NCBI GenBank assembly: GCA_933207985.1
Contig: OW240914.1
Location: 130,148,279-130,212,278, forward strand
Length of the DNA: 64,000 nucleotides
Source: Pelobates cultripes
Taxonomy: Eukaryota > Chordata > Amphibia > Anura > Pelobatidae
Direction of reading: 5' to 3'
A program made the translations under genes and the position numbers. Under the pieces are notes generated by a model. The model did no database searches, had not been told where the DNA came from, and saw only the letters and a list, made by a program, of their open reading frames with translations. This document shows, piece by piece, positions 34,441 to 48,000 of the stretch; the first letter of the stretch is position 1, and the number at the start of each line of letters is the position of its first letter.

Positions 34441-35039
34441 TTCTCGAGAACAGTAGCAGAATAAAAAACTAAAATAAAATAAATTAACCTAGGATTGTGA
34501 TAATGGTTAAATAAAAAAAGTGTAAAAATGCTTAGTTAGATAGCTTAGGGGGATGTACCTTCTACAGATATATACTTTTATGTAGCAGTTTTGGATTTGC
34601 AAATGTTGCAAAGTTTTAGCTTTAAAACATTAATTCACTCCTTTCAATATTTGACTTACCAAATCTAAAAATTAATTGAAATCCTAGACATATTGGGCAT
34701 TTTAACTAATTAGGATTCATTAGTGAATCTAGTTTGAGTTAGTCTTCTTTATTTGCACTTAGTGTGTAGAAATATTAAATGTAAAGCTGAGAAACAAAAA
34801 TAAATGTGGTGTTTTTTTCCCCTTCATTTTTAAAAAATATTTCTTCCTATTTAATATTGTGCTCTGTATACATATAGGGTATCAAAAGAGAGCCCTATTT
34901 CTCCTCTAAAATATTATTTTTAATATGTATGGGTGCACGTAAACAGAAAGGGGGACACGGTGGTAAAGTGAGCACATGGCAAAAGTGCCCAAACAGTCTC
35001 GGTCACAAACGTGTTGCATGACAAAAAAAGCCTTGGTCC

Positions 35040-35815
35040 TTAATAGGTTAAAGTAAATTGACAAATTTTCTTGGAATCTAGGAGCCAGCTAAAAAAGTTA
35101 GGAGACAGTTTTTTTTAAACTAACAAAGCCTAATTTTCAACGACAAAAATACAATTCTTGAAGGAACAATATGGTCACCATAACTACTACATGTCCCTGC
35201 AGGCTTTTCAATGTAAATACTGCCTTTTCAGAGAAAAGGATCAAGAATGATAATCTTAGCAATAGAAAAAAAGTTGAGTAAAAACACCTTTCCCATGCGA
35301 TTGGAGGGGGGCCAATCACCTAAGCAAACACACTCACACTCAGTGACAGATACATACTGATTTGACACACACATACTCACAGACACACGCTCACTGACTA
35401 ATACACACTCACTGACAGACACTTCCTTATATACTCACAAATTATTACTATTTTTTTTTTTTATTGAAGTCCAATCAGCCTCCCTACCTTTGTGAGAGCT
35501 GGAGTTACTCCTTTCACTGGTCCAGGGGAGCTGCTGTGATCTTGCACTCTTCAAGGGCTTCTTGCTCTGCTCCCTCGCACGCTGTTTAGTGATGCCGGGG
35601 CATGAGTGATGTCATATCCCAGCATCACAGGAGAGCGCACTAGAGAGCAGAGCAAGAAGAGGTTGGAGATTACAGAAACCTCACAGCCTCCTGAATTATT
35701 CTTCATCCGGCCGCCTCCGCTGAACAGGCTGACAAACACCCAGGCGCAAGGCCAAAATTCCTAGTCGCCATGGAGGCCAGGCGCCTGGGATTTGTCAAGC
35801 CCTGGTTTAAAGTAA
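35040..35815. repeat. probable composite interspersed repeat with an ACTCACTGACAGACAC tract
   Basis: 35318-35425 is a degenerate tract of CACTCACTGACAGACAC words. 35470-35815 is GC-richer than its flanks. Weak inverted similarity between TTGACAAATTTTCTTGG-type sequence near 35057 and the right end TTTGTCAAGCCCTGG near 35795. Class unknown. Confidence 0.35.
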
Positions 35816-38780
35816 CTTCATCCCTAATCCTTATTTTAAAAAATTTAATATAAACACAACCTAATCTCTAAACGCTGTGATTATGCTGTTGTGACAAGGA
35901 TATTCGCTTATTTTCCAGTAACCAAAGCATGTTGGGAAAGGTTAGGGCTTGAGTACGCATTTTAGATGATTAATAATGATTGTCCTTAAAAAGTCACAAG
36001 TTTAGAGAGGAGTGCACGGCCGGAGAGCCTTATTACAGGAAAAGGCTCAGGACTCTCAGGGCTGACGGACCCCAGAAAGATTTCAGCGCAGAGGAACAAT
36101 GCTCCAAGATGCAGGGCCCCTAATTAAGAGATTTGGGGAGAAAAGGAGAGCTATGCTTGCTGCAATAAAGTTTTTGTAGTGCACATGTAATTAAACCTTC
36201 TAGCATGCCATAGTAGTAAGACATATCATGTTTCTCTACAAGGCCTGCTGTTATGTTCACGTGCTCTGTAGAAACCTGGCACCAAAAATTTTCTGACAGA
36301 ACTAAAAGAGACCCTGTGACAAATCAATAATGCGGTTATAGTACTAGTATGCATAGTAGGCATTAATGGGGACTATTGATATAAACAGATAAATATACAT
36401 TATAAGGATTAACCTGAAGGGGTAGATGTTGAAATACAAGGAATAATGAAACCCTGAAAGAGTAAGAAGCAGCAGAGGTTGGGAACTAGAAAATAGTGGC
36501 ATAAATAGAAATAAAGGAGTTTACTGACCAAATTCAGAATTGTACCAAATTAAAGTCAGGCATAATCCAGGCCAAAATAGCTGATTTGGTAAATTTCCAT
36601 AATCCCACTATAGTCTCAGTGAATTTTCAAAAGGTTAATTGCCATTGGGCCCTGTGAAAAACAGCACCCATGGCAGGGTTGGCACTGATTTTAATTCCAA
36701 ATTCATCACTGGGCCAGGCTAAAGACAAATGCACCCTACTTTGTGTAAATACATATGAATATCAGTGACCCAATGGCAATAAACCCTTTGAAAACATCAG
36801 TTATTTTACTTATTAATATATAGATACTTATTAAAAATTTATTTTGGTTGATTAATGCTGAGATGACCATAGTTTGCTGGCTAAAATATTAAAAAATTAT
36901 GATGATATTACATAATTGTAGTAATCCCCCCCAAATGTTTTCATTATTATGTGGGTTGTACTGGAATGAAATATATAACTGTAATTTAAATTATAATCAG
37001 ACCCGACTAAGAAACCAACTTCCAATAAGAAACTGGCCATATGAAAAAAACAACTTCAGCCTCATTAATTAACAGATGTATTATCACAGTTTGCATTTGT
37101 ACTTCAAACTGTCAGTCTTATTCAATAAAAGTGTGAATTGTTGGGAATTCATTGAGAATTTCAAATCTGAGGCCAAAATTGCCAAACTGGATATTTCCTC
37201 AGTCAGCTTTGTTTTCATAAATTTTGTGCTAAAATTCGAACTTCAGTTTACACACTTTGATAAATAACCCTGTTAGTGTCTGTATTTTACATGTGATAGT
37301 CTAACAAATAATGGGGAATAAATGCTTTATCACTGGCAGAATAGATGCATACAGATGCTGAGATGTTAATGCTGTATAATATAGCTGCATGTACCAAGAA
37401 TTGCAGGGAACATGTCTGAATATTTGATATTAATGTATACATGCCTTGAACCTCCTTCATGTACCACATCTTAATAACATAAACAGTAATCACACAATAT
37501 CCTATACACTATAAATGGCTGTGTTGTTATTATTACATGTACACTTACCTCTCTCTGACATTCCTACCGCCATAAATGGTCAAATTATACATGCCTTTCT
37601 GTACCACTTCCTATTTAGACAGGAGGAACTCTTTCTATTTCTAGTACTCACAGGAAACACAATATGTGTGAATCATAGAGTTGTCCCGAAGAGACTGGAC
37701 ATGTATCTCTATGGTTTCAATATGGACGGTGAGAGTACACTCACCTTATTTTTCCAGCTGAAAAAGTAAGACGTTTACCTACTAAATTATATCAGGGATA
37801 CCTATCAGAGAAGGTAAGGGCACATTGAAAATATGAATTTATTTAAAAAATGTAAATATTTCTTCCTTTCTACTTTGTTTCAGTACCAAAAGTCCCAGAC
37901 GTTTGAAATGAGCAGATTTACAATTTGTTGTGGTTACAGGGCGAGTCATTGCAAACTATATGAAAGGAACGTTATGACCTTTTTATAGCTGTTCATGTAT
38001 TTTGGCGTCAGAATTTTAGGACTTCGGTGAAGAATTGTTTTAACACGCGCTAAATTAGAAAATCATTTATTTATGTTGGATAAATTCACAATATTGTAAT
38101 TTGTATTAATTTGATTGAAGCTGTTTTGTACACTCACATACACCAAGTATTATGAGCACCTTTTAAAGATGGACTTCAGGTAAGATACAGGAACTGGAGA
38201 ATTTGGAAGCTAAAATAAAGAGCACTTTAAAAGGTATGGATATCACGCCTAAATTTTACCATTACTGTTTCTTCTGATAGGATCCTGAAGCAATATGGCT
38301 GAAGTGCCATTTCCAAATTATCTAACATTATTTGGTTTGACAGAATCATTGGGTGTTGGACATTCAAAGCTGCAGTGGTTATAGAGCCTAAATAACCCCT
38401 TTAAAACAGGCAGCAACACAACTTTAATGCATATTACTGTACATCACTCTGTAGCCATCTCAAGTAAGTCTCCCACATCCCTGACCCTTCCTAGTACACC
38501 TTCCCTACTATATTCCCCCAGAATGCATCCCCTCATAACTCCCAGGGCATTCCCCTGCAGCCCCATAGTACATCTCTACTCAGCCACATAACTCTCCAGT
38601 ACATTATCCAACAGCAGTGTCTCTCCCTATATGCCATGGACGATCTACAAAAAAAAATCTGCAGTACAAATTATGACACATGCCCAGTACATTTCACCAC
38701 ACACCCGTTTTAGATTTCCCTGCATCCATCCCCCAGCAGATGTCTCCACTTTCTTTTTATCTTTCCACAAAAAAAACACA
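35816..38780. other. no recognised gene
   Basis: 3 kb of A/T-rich sequence. 37113-37271 is a diverged relative of the AGGGTTATT MITE (right end TTTGATAAATAACCCTG). No coding region is supported. Confidence 0.45.
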
Positions 38781-38784
38781 CACA

Positions 38785-38873
38785 CTCTTATTCATTAAAG
38801 TAAGAATAGCTACATTTTAAATTCACTTTGTATTCCTGACAATTCTCAGTAGTGAATAACCCTAATAATCATA
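38785..38873. mobile_element. short diverged MITE of the TTATTCACTAAAGT type
   Basis: CTTATTCATTAAAGTAAGAA at the left and AGTAGTGAATAACCCTAA at the right resemble the ends of the element at 4589-4738; the centre is deleted. Confidence 0.5.
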
Positions 38874-38884
38874 CTTCAATCCTC

Positions 38885-39377
38885 TTAAAGGACCACTCTG
38901 GGCACCCAGACCACTTCAGCTTAATGAAGTGGTCTGGGTGCCTGGTCCAGCTAGGGTTAACCCATTTTTTTTTATAAACATAGCAGTTTCAGAGAAACTG
39001 CTATGTTTATCAATGGGTTAAGCCTTCCCCCATTCCCTCTAGCGGCGGTCTCATTGACAGCCACTAGAGGCGCTTGCGTGCTTCTCACTGTGATTTTCAC
39101 AGTGAGAGCACGCCAGCGTCCATAGGGAAGCATTGAGAATGCTTTCCTATGTGACCGGCTGAATGCGCGCGCAGCTCTTGCCGCGCGTGTGCATTCAGCC
39201 GACGGGGAGGAACGGAGGAGGAGAGCTCCCCGCCCAGCGCTGGAAAAAGGTAAGTTTTAACCCTTTCCCCCTTTCAAGAGCCGGGCGGGAGTGGGTCCCT
39301 GAGGGTGGGGGCACCCTCAGGGCACTATAGTGCCAGGAAAACGAGTATGTTTTCCTGGCACTATAGTGGTCCTTTAA
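38885..39377 (+). mobile_element. T2-type MITE, full length
   Basis: TTAAAGGACCACTCTGGGCA at the left and CACTATAGTGGTCCTTTAA at the right, with the same internal palindromes as 4885-5354. Its right TTAA is also the left TTAA of the next element. Confidence 0.85.
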
Positions 39378-39453
39378 CCCCTTAAGGACCAAACTTCTGG
39401 AATAAAAGGGAATCATGACATGTCACACATGTCATGGGTCCTCAAGGGGTTAA
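39374..39453. mobile_element. 80-bp TTAACCCC miniature element sharing a TTAA with its neighbour
   Basis: TTAACCCCTTAAGGACCAAA at the left and GGGTCCTCAAGGGGTTAA at the right, an inverted repeat around a core with CATGACATGTC. Related copies lie at 56197-56271 and 56707-56787. Confidence 0.8.
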
Positions 39454-39781
39454 AGACTAGGGTGATTGGGAAGGGTTGTGATGTCATTATCCAGTCTCAT
39501 CCCACTCTAGAGTCTGTCAGCGATCCACAACCTTTTTTCCGCATGAAGGCCGGATGCCATGTCTGTGTATGGATGTTGGGCCACGTTCATCTATAAAGCT
39601 AAAAATTTAATATAGTAATGGTAATAATAACAAACGCAGGAAAGAAGCCAATTTCTTAATTGTGATCTTCCAGCAGTTTAGTAGATGATGTCCTAATTTT
39701 GTTATCTTCTGTGGGATTGCTATATACTATATATGGATACCAAATTAGGTAGCTCTCTACTAAACAGCTGAAAGATCAAAA

Positions 39782-40175
39782 TTAAAGGAACAGGAATACA
39801 AAACCTCTTTTCACTTACCTGATTTCAGCGCCAGTGTCCCACTTCCAACGCCCATGTCACAGCGCACATTAGGCTTTCCCCAAAGGAAAGCAATAAATCA
39901 ATGCTTTCCTATGGTGTTTGTAAGATGTTGGACGTCCTCATTTTTCAAGCATGAGGATGTTCAGTCTCGTTTCATGAAGTTAAACTCCGAGAAGCGTCAG
40001 GAATCACTTCTAGTGGCTGTCTGAGAGCCACTGGAGGCAGTATTAATCCTGCAATGTAAACATTGCATTTTCTCTAATATTGTAATATTTTACTTTGCAA
40101 AGTTAAGGCGATAGGTACACACCGCAGACACTTCAATGAGATGAAGTGGTCTGGGTGCCTATAGTGTCCCTTTAA
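39782..40175 (-). mobile_element. T2-type MITE
   Basis: TTAAAGGAACAGGAATACA at the left, GCCTATAGTGTCCCTTTAA at the right; the internal GAAGTGGTCTGGGTGCC block is near the right end. Confidence 0.75.
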
Positions 40176-41522
40176 GAAAATGTATTTTTTCCTCCCCTTT
40201 CTTCTTCCTCTTCTCATCCATGTTACCTTTCCCCAAGTCCCTTTCTTTCCTCATGAATATCATGTTTCTCCATATGCCCTTCTATCCCTGTTGGTCTCTC
40301 CCATCTCTGGCAGCATTGCCATTCCTTCCACTCATACAGATACACATGCACACTAAAATTAAGTAGGGGGACTCTCAGTGAACATCATGAGGTAGGCACA
40401 CCATTTACTTCCTGGAAGAGCCTCATCTCTGGTGGCATGAGGGAGCCATGAGTAGCAGCTTGCATTAGTTCTACACACGGCTCCCTCGTGTCCTATTCCC
40501 TACTGGATGTGGTGTGTAGAATTCTAGGAGGGTAGACGGTGGGCCATATCCTATTATTTGCAGTAATTAGCCGCAGGACCAGTGTCGTACAGGGGTAATT
40601 CTGGGTGCAGCCTGCATGCCATTGGTTGCCAACCTTTGGTCTTTGTAGTTGGAACAAGCGCTCAGACTTGCTCCTGCTGTCCACCTCTTGATCCATTATG
40701 GATAGCAGTAAGCCCCATGAACCGGCTGGATCCATGTAGAACCAGCACTGCTAAACACTAATTTTTTTTTATATAATCATAAAAATGTTTGCAATTGCCC
40801 GAGCTGTATTTTTGATTCTGGAGTATGGGAGTGTATACATACTGGCAGTGAAGGAGTTAAACATGTCAGACTATATAGACCAGACTGAGAGGCTCCTGAT
40901 TGGACAGACTACTTCCTGCATTGGTTAAACCTGAATTCCGATATGTTTGGGAATTTGCACAAAAAGAAAGAAATTTAAAATGGAGTATTTTTTTATTCTT
41001 TATTTATTGTCTTGTATTGTTTTTACATATTTTAGTGCGATATCGTTACAACATGTTAAGGGAGTGGGTCAATTCCAGATTTCATTGTCTCTTAAACTTT
41101 TAAATAATCCTAATCCAGATTTGTGGGTTGAAATAACTGTTTCTGTCTTCAGTCTGGTTTGCTTTAGCTGTCAGTAACTATCTCTCATAAACATAAGCTC
41201 TTCAGGCTATTGTTTGCACGTTTCCTCAGTTACCAGCCATTGTCTCATGGAGGTAACTAATTCCAGAAGGACATAAAATTCACCCATGAGTAGGACAAAG
41301 ACTGTGGTATAAAGTCTGATAGGCTTGGAGAATGTTCCACAAAACTAGTTATCCTGCAGCAAAAACACTTCATAAAGAACATAGTAACCCTTTGTTTGAC
41401 CAGTCAGTCAGCAGTGATTTCCTGAGAACAGGCACAGTTTGACAAATGTTCCCCAACAAACTTTTAAAAGACTAGAGCAGTCGCCACATTCGACTGGCCA
41501 TAGTGGGAGTTTGTAGTGCCAA
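40176..41522. other. unique sequence left of the duplicated block, no recognised gene
   Basis: No domain or repeat family recognised. Confidence 0.45.
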
Positions 41523-42460
41523 AAAGACTGGAAGAGAGAAAACAGCCCAGTATTTCCTGTCATTCCTCAACTATAGTGTTAACAGAACAAGAGGCAGGAA
41601 AATCCATCAGAGGCAGGAAGTAACCCTAATGTGGAAACCAGTGTAGCATGTGAAATACTGTGTGCTGGAGAGGGATTTATATAAACATGGGGGGCGAGGG
41701 GGATCACCCGTGGGATCTCAGTAATCTAATTCTAAACATGCTGCAATTATTAGTGGGAATGAGTATTCCTGCACGATTGCAATGACCATGCTGCCCTTTA
41801 TAGTGGAGATGAGTATTACCGTACATTTTTAAGAATTTGCATTTTATTGTGGTCATTGGCATTTCTGTGCACTTATGCTAAATCTGCATAGTTAAATATC
41901 GTTGTACATTAACAAATTTGTGCTACATATTACCTGTATATAATGAGTATCCTGACAAACTCCTAATAAATATAGTTTATTATAATAAACATTATTTATC
42001 TCAATAATGAGTATCCCTTTACACTGAACCTCTGCCCCCTTTATATTTCAATTGGGCTTCTTTGTACTCATAAACTGTTTCCCTAACACAAATTCCCCTC
42101 TTCCTTTAAAGGTGTACCATAACCACTAGATTCCATTGCAGTGGTTATGGTGCTGCAAGGCTACAGACATCATCCCTTGGTTCAGGGTCAAATCATTTTC
42201 AAGCAATATGACCAAAACCTGTCCCTGAAGCACCCACAGCAAGGTCCATGTTCATTCTATTGCCGTTGTCCCAATATGGCTGAAATTTGTGATATCATCA
42301 ATTATTGATTACCAATACAGTAAGTGGGGTTAGCCTAGATCCCTAGCCTTTAATAGGCAATTTTCCTTTCAATGCTGGGGATATCCAGTTTTCCAGCATC
42401 TAAATGTGTCTCCCCCTCCTTATAATGCTAGGGCATGTCCTTCAGCTCTAACACAAGGCT

Positions 42461-42808
42461 TTAAAGGACCACTATAGTGCCAGGAAAACGGGCTCCCTCA
42501 GCGCTGGGGACTCTCCTCCTCCTTTCCCCGTCATCGGCTGAATGCGCATGTGCAGCAAGAGCCACACGCGCATTCAACCAGTCCATAGGAAAGCATTCTC
42601 AATGCTTTCCTATGGACGCTGCCGTCGTCTCACTGAGACAGCCGTCTCAATGAGACAGCCACGAGAGGCTGGATTATCCCTAATGCAAACATAGCAGTTT
42701 CTCTGAAACTGCTATGTTTACAGCAGGCAGGGTTAACCCTAGAGGGACCTGGCACCCAGACCACTTCATTAAACTGAAGTGGTCTGGGTGTCTATAGTGG
42801 TCCTTTAA
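42461..42808 (-). mobile_element. T2-type MITE (copy 1; repeated at 50596-50943)
   Basis: TTAAAGGACCACTATAGTGC at the left and TCTATAGTGGTCCTTTAA at the right. Internal palindromes are in the reverse order of 4885-5354. Confidence 0.85.
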
Positions 42809-42951
42809 GTTCCCAATGCAATAGTTCTCCAAAATAAACAGATAATTTTTTTTGTCCATAATGCCTCTCTATATGTACATCTGCATGTTACAGAGGCGTA
42901 CTGCACTGCCTATTACATGTTCTGCAGATTGACAGTACTGTGCTCTGCAGG

Positions 42952-43632
42952 TTAAAGAGATATTCTAAGCACCAAAACAACTTTAGCTTAAAGGGATACT
43001 ACTGGCACCAGAACAACTTTAGCTAATGAAGCAGTTTTTGGTGTATAGGTTATGCTCCTGCAGTCTCACTGCTCAATTCTCTACCATTTAAGAGTTAAGT
43101 CACTTTTGTTTATGCAGCCTAGTCAAATCTCCCTGTATGTGACTTACACAGCCTTCCTAAACATTACCTGTAAAAAGTAATCTAATGTTTAAACTTCCCT
43201 TATTGCACACTCTGTTTAATTTAGAGTTTCTAATCTGATGTTCTCGAATTAGCCTGCTAGAGCCTACAATAGCCTCCTATGTGTAATTAAAGTTAAATTT
43301 ACTGAGCAGGAGATACAACAAAAATCTAAAGTAAGTTTAAGATCTAATAGAAATTATACTGTTTCCTGGCCCCGCCCAGATCTGCCTCCATAGGAAAGCA
43401 TGTATTGTCTGAGATCGTCAATTCTGATGATCTCAGCCAACCAGACGGGGGGAGTGACTGCCAGCAGAGGTGTTCTTGGGAATAATGTAAATCCTGCCTT
43501 TTCTTTGAAAAATTCCTGCAGAGACTAACAACAGTATATTTACCAGAACAGCTACATTAAGCTGTTATTGTTCTGTTGACTATACTGTCCCTTTAAGCTA
43601 AACTTGGTTTGGTGCCTTTAGTATCCCTTTAA
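42952..43632 (+). mobile_element. short palindromic TTAA MITE split by another MITE (copy 1)
   Basis: The left piece runs 42952-42991 (TTAAAGAGATATTCTAAGCA to CTTTAGCTTAA), the right piece 43593-43632 (TTAAGCTAAACTTGGTTTGG to AGTATCCCTTTAA). Rejoined at one TTAA they form a near-perfect hairpin of about 76 bp. The interruption is 42988-43596. The duplicate is at 51087-51767. Confidence 0.8.
42988..43596 (+). mobile_element. T2-type MITE, long subfamily, nested in the previous element (copy 1)
   Basis: TTAAAGGGATACTACTGGCA at the left and TGACTATACTGTCCCTTTAA at the right, related to 13976-14526. The duplicate is at 51123-51731. Confidence 0.85.
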
Positions 43633-46600
43633 TAATGCACAATTTCTCTATAAAGTGATATGTCTGCCTTTATACTCTAATAATGGCTATTTCTATACAG
43701 GGATAATGACTTTATTCATATACATCAAGAAAAGGTGTGTAAGTAGAGCCCTTGTCACCCTTTCTTCCTCTATGCCCAAAATGTTTTGCTTGTCCTGTGT
43801 ACATTACTGCAAAGTACATTGTAGCATTCAAATACACTAAATACACCATATACACTAAATACGCCATAATGAACTTATAGCACTTGTAACTGTCCTGACA
43901 CACTACCTATTGATTGTAAATTCTGCACGGTATTATGTGACTATGTCACATTGTGGGTTTTGTTTTTTTTACCACTGCTTTATGGTTGTGTAAAACAATA
44001 CATTGCGGAGCCTGGCATTTGAGGGGTTGATGAGACAGCACAGCCACTTTTTGTATTAAGCCCTACTTTTTTAATGACATTATCTCTTTAAACATAGACT
44101 CACGCTGTGCTGAGAAAGGGAAGTGTCAGAATGCCGAGCTGTTCTTGTAACTACAAGTACAATATTTTTCATGTGCACAATTAATAAAGACAAATATATG
44201 GAGCATATTGGAAGGTGTCTGTAAATGGTTATAAAGGTGACAGTCTGACTTCTGTATTGTTACAATAAAGGGATGGACAATCAGTTCCCCTTCAGCTTTA
44301 ACACAGTGCACCTTCCTATAAGTGGGTGAGTGTGTTGAGAGTATCAGTCAACAATCTTGAAAAATATTTGCTCGGTACTACCATACACAGCACCTTTTAA
44401 CCCAGGAATATGAAGGCGTGCCTACTGGTATCTAGTCCATGACTGAGGGTGATGGGAGTTAGTCAGACTTTAATTGTACAGTTAAGGTTTGTGTAGGAAT
44501 TACAGGATTGTGTTGGCAGATAAGAACCATTTAATGTGCCTGTTATGAGCTCTTAGATTGATTGCTGTTTGTTTTTCAGGATAGCCTTGGGCGCAGACCC
44601 AATTATGTGGTTAATTTGCAGTGCTCGCCTGCTGTTGGAATCATGTCATCGTCTATTGCCCCTTAGGCTTGCCCTGGAACACTATGGTATGATGTCATTG
44701 TGTACTACTTCACCTTTTTTGAAAATGCTACTTTCTGCAATCGTTTTGGATTGTTTTCCAAACACTGAATTGTAGTGAACTGAAACCCAAACCTCAAATG
44801 TTAGGCTAAAATAGCCAAGCTGTGACTATACCCGAATTTGAGAACCTTTCCAAATTAGCCCCACCCCTACTTAAATACAGTGCTTAGTGAATAAACCTCA
44901 TTATTTCATGTTTTCTATCACGCTTCTTCTCTCTCTTCACTCTTCCAGGCTCAACATGTGAATATTCTGTTGATTATCTGTTATCAGTATAGCAAATATA
45001 TCTTAGATTGCTAGTCTTTGCCTGGTTTAGAGTGATGGTATTTGTAGCACTGCATTAGCTGGAGGATCACAGTTCACTCAGACTTACACTGAAGAGCATC
45101 TATTTAACTGTAGTAAAACACTATAAATATAAATACATGTAACATTGTAACTCACTAGGAAGTGCCCATAACATGTCTAATTCTGTGGCACTCAAACATG
45201 CAGTGGTGGCCAGACCTATTATCATCATTTATACAGCACCACCATATTACCAAACTCTTTACAATATAAATTTTACCATAAAGGAGATAATTACAAAATG
45301 TTACAGGAACAATATTTTGATGAGGCCAGCTGCTAAGCATCATGGGAAACCTAGTTCACAGCAGCTGAAGTGCAAACAGCTAGCCATCTCTTGGATAGTT
45401 ATCTAGCATCAGCTGGAAATGACACTAATGGAACTCAAGTGAGAGTCACTCACTAGACTTTGACATCACTCATTAGCCAGTGAGGACCAGCAACATTGAC
45501 ATTTGCCATTCACCTATATGATATTATAACCCTGCATCATTGAAACACTGCCTCCCCTCCTGTTGATCTGCAGCCCACCACCCTCCATAAGTAATGAGTA
45601 TACACTTACAAAACTGCAACTGCAGGCTTTGAGTGTGGCCTCCCTTCTGGCAGAGTCTTTTCCCAGAAAATTGAGCCGGGCTGAGCAAAGTCTTTCTTCA
45701 AGTCTCCAGTTTTCCGACTAGCTCTTAGCTTGCTCACTTTTTGAACATACCTCCCTCCCTCCCTCTTTCTCTCACCCCTCCACCCCCCTCTTCTACTCTC
45801 CCAGCCCCCAGCAGACTCAGACATCCCAACCATCCAGGGTGAGCTCATGGATATGTTCAGTAATCCCTATCCAGTAGCTGGGAAGTAGCTCAACCAACAA
45901 TTAACAAGTTAATATTAATTAGCTCCTATTCCAGATGTGGGTAGGAAGGAATCATTATAACAGAATCCTGCATGTGTAGCAGTGTTCAGGTACAATATGT
46001 GCCCATGCATGCTTTCACACAGAGTTCCCCTGTATTTGCACACCAACTGCTGTGGACTACAGTTCCTTTGATGCTCAGCCAGACATAGTATGTATAAAGA
46101 GCTATCTGTGTGAAATCAAAAATACATTTGTATATAATGGAACAAGCTTTCTGGAGATCTGTGCTCTTACTTGTTATTTCGGTTAGGGGTGGAGGTGTAC
46201 GTGTCACAAACCTATACACAAGCGAGATAAAATAACTGAATCATTTTCCCAAATTTTAATATCACTGACATAAGGTACCCTTTGGCTAAATCCTGAGCAC
46301 TGTGAAGTGGGATATTGCACCATTTTTTTCAGAGGAAGCATCATAATGTTAGATTTCAAGTTCAGTGATATTTAGATCTGGTGATGTGAAGTCCTTGAAG
46401 GGAGATTGGCGCAATCGTTATAATTGGGCTGACTAGATGGGCCAAATGGTTCTTATTTGCCGTCACAGTCTATTTATAAATTCACTCTTGACTTTGTTTT
46501 GCAGTGTGCATGAAAAAAAAAATCATCATTGGATAATAATGTTTGCACCATAAACAGCACCCGGCTCTGTAAAACGACCTTATATCCCATTGTTTGACTA

Positions 46601-48000
46601 TGCAGATCAGTCAATGGACCCAACTGACATCAGACATGGTGTTGACGTTCTCCAATTATAAACCTGTCTAGATATAGAAAAAAAGGTAAAATGACTCCTT
46701 GTATCAGATTACATTTTCCGCTACTCTGGGGGGTCTAGATTTTGTGTTCTTAGCTGCAAGTTATACATCTTTGTGAACTGGCCTTGGATATAAGCAGTTT
46801 GCAAAGGGCAGACCTGCCATAAATCTCAGCTTTGTAGAGCTCAAGAATAACTTGTTTTGTCTTGGGGTCACTGAATTGCTAATTCAATACTATGTTAGCT
46901 AGTGAGACTTACATTTTGTAAAGTCTAGGTAGTTTACTAGTATTCATCTTTACTGATGGCTCTTTATTACTCGATAAATCGCCTAACGTTGTTCTTATGA
47001 TATGTATTTATAATATAGATATATATCTATCAGTAGTTTAACACATTCAAGCCAATGACCGAATAAGCACCAGGGTATATAGTAAACACAGCCAGTGTTT
47101 GCTCGTTACAAAACGTGTGTGTGTGTCTGCCTGCACGTGCATCTTTGCAATACATACAGTAGAATAGTTGTGCTGAAGCACAAGGCTTTGCAAGACCCTT
47201 AAACATTTAGACATGCTGAATAGAAAGAAAGATGCATGGTTGACTTACTACTGCCCCTCTCCTTCCACAAGGCAATACCTTTGGGACCCAGATCAAATGT
47301 TTTCTACATGACTTTAATATCACTCATTTGCAGATGGGATTATTTTCCTTTTCTATAAGCACAATGTGTATGTGTCTAGTGTGTTAAGAGTAGTGAAAGG
47401 AAATGTTAGAACAACATTCTGAGAAACAGCCCTCACGGGACCGCAAGAGTTCAATTTCATTACCCTAAAAATACAGAGAGCAGAGAATTTTATAAACCCT
47501 AAACGTGCCCGTGGATTGCAAACTGTACGAACAATCTTGTAATGTGACCCAAAATCGCAAATTACCGGTAGTTACACAATAACTGAGCCTGGATTAACCC
47601 TGGATGGGTAAATATTTTACATAGTTTCTAAATTCAGTGGCAAGTATAGAGATTATGGTAATCTCTTAAACTCTCTTAGAATGCTCCATCCCAACCAAGA
47701 AATAGCAAGCTTTAAACTCTGGTAGGATGGCATGGAACAACCTGCAATTCTGGTGCCAGCAGGGATGAATCCCTAAAAATACTGAGAAGATGCAGGTATT
47801 GACAAAAGGGTCCAGATTTAGTGGCCGAAGCTGACTGACTGGATGTTGCTAAGTAACCCATGTGTGCCTGAGTGATAGCTTCCAACATTGTATCCAACAT
47901 CTGCTAAAAAAGGGACACTTCGAAGGTATGCTACTGTCTGTGTGATTTGGGACTGGTCTAAGTAGTGAGACTGGTGTATGATCAGCTGCTTCTGTTCAAC
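43633..48000. other. copy 1 internal sequence, no gene recognised apart from the candidate exon
   Basis: Short ORFs occur identically in both copies and none has a known domain. 45221-45295 is a diverged TTTATACAGCACC-type interspersed repeat. A TA/AT palindrome lies at 47017-47031. Confidence 0.45.
45610..45850 (-). promoter_or_regulatory. candidate non-coding first exon/promoter of LOXL2 (copy 1)
   Basis: Inference only. On the minus strand a purine-rich stretch (GGAGGGAGGGAGG around 45750) is followed by a non-repetitive segment ending in a good donor, TTTT|GTAAGTG at 45610/45609. LOXL2 has a non-coding first exon in mammals, so one is expected upstream of 20130. This would give a 25 kb intron 1. 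I see no TATA box or CpG island. The same block is repeated at 53745-53985. Confidence 0.25.
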
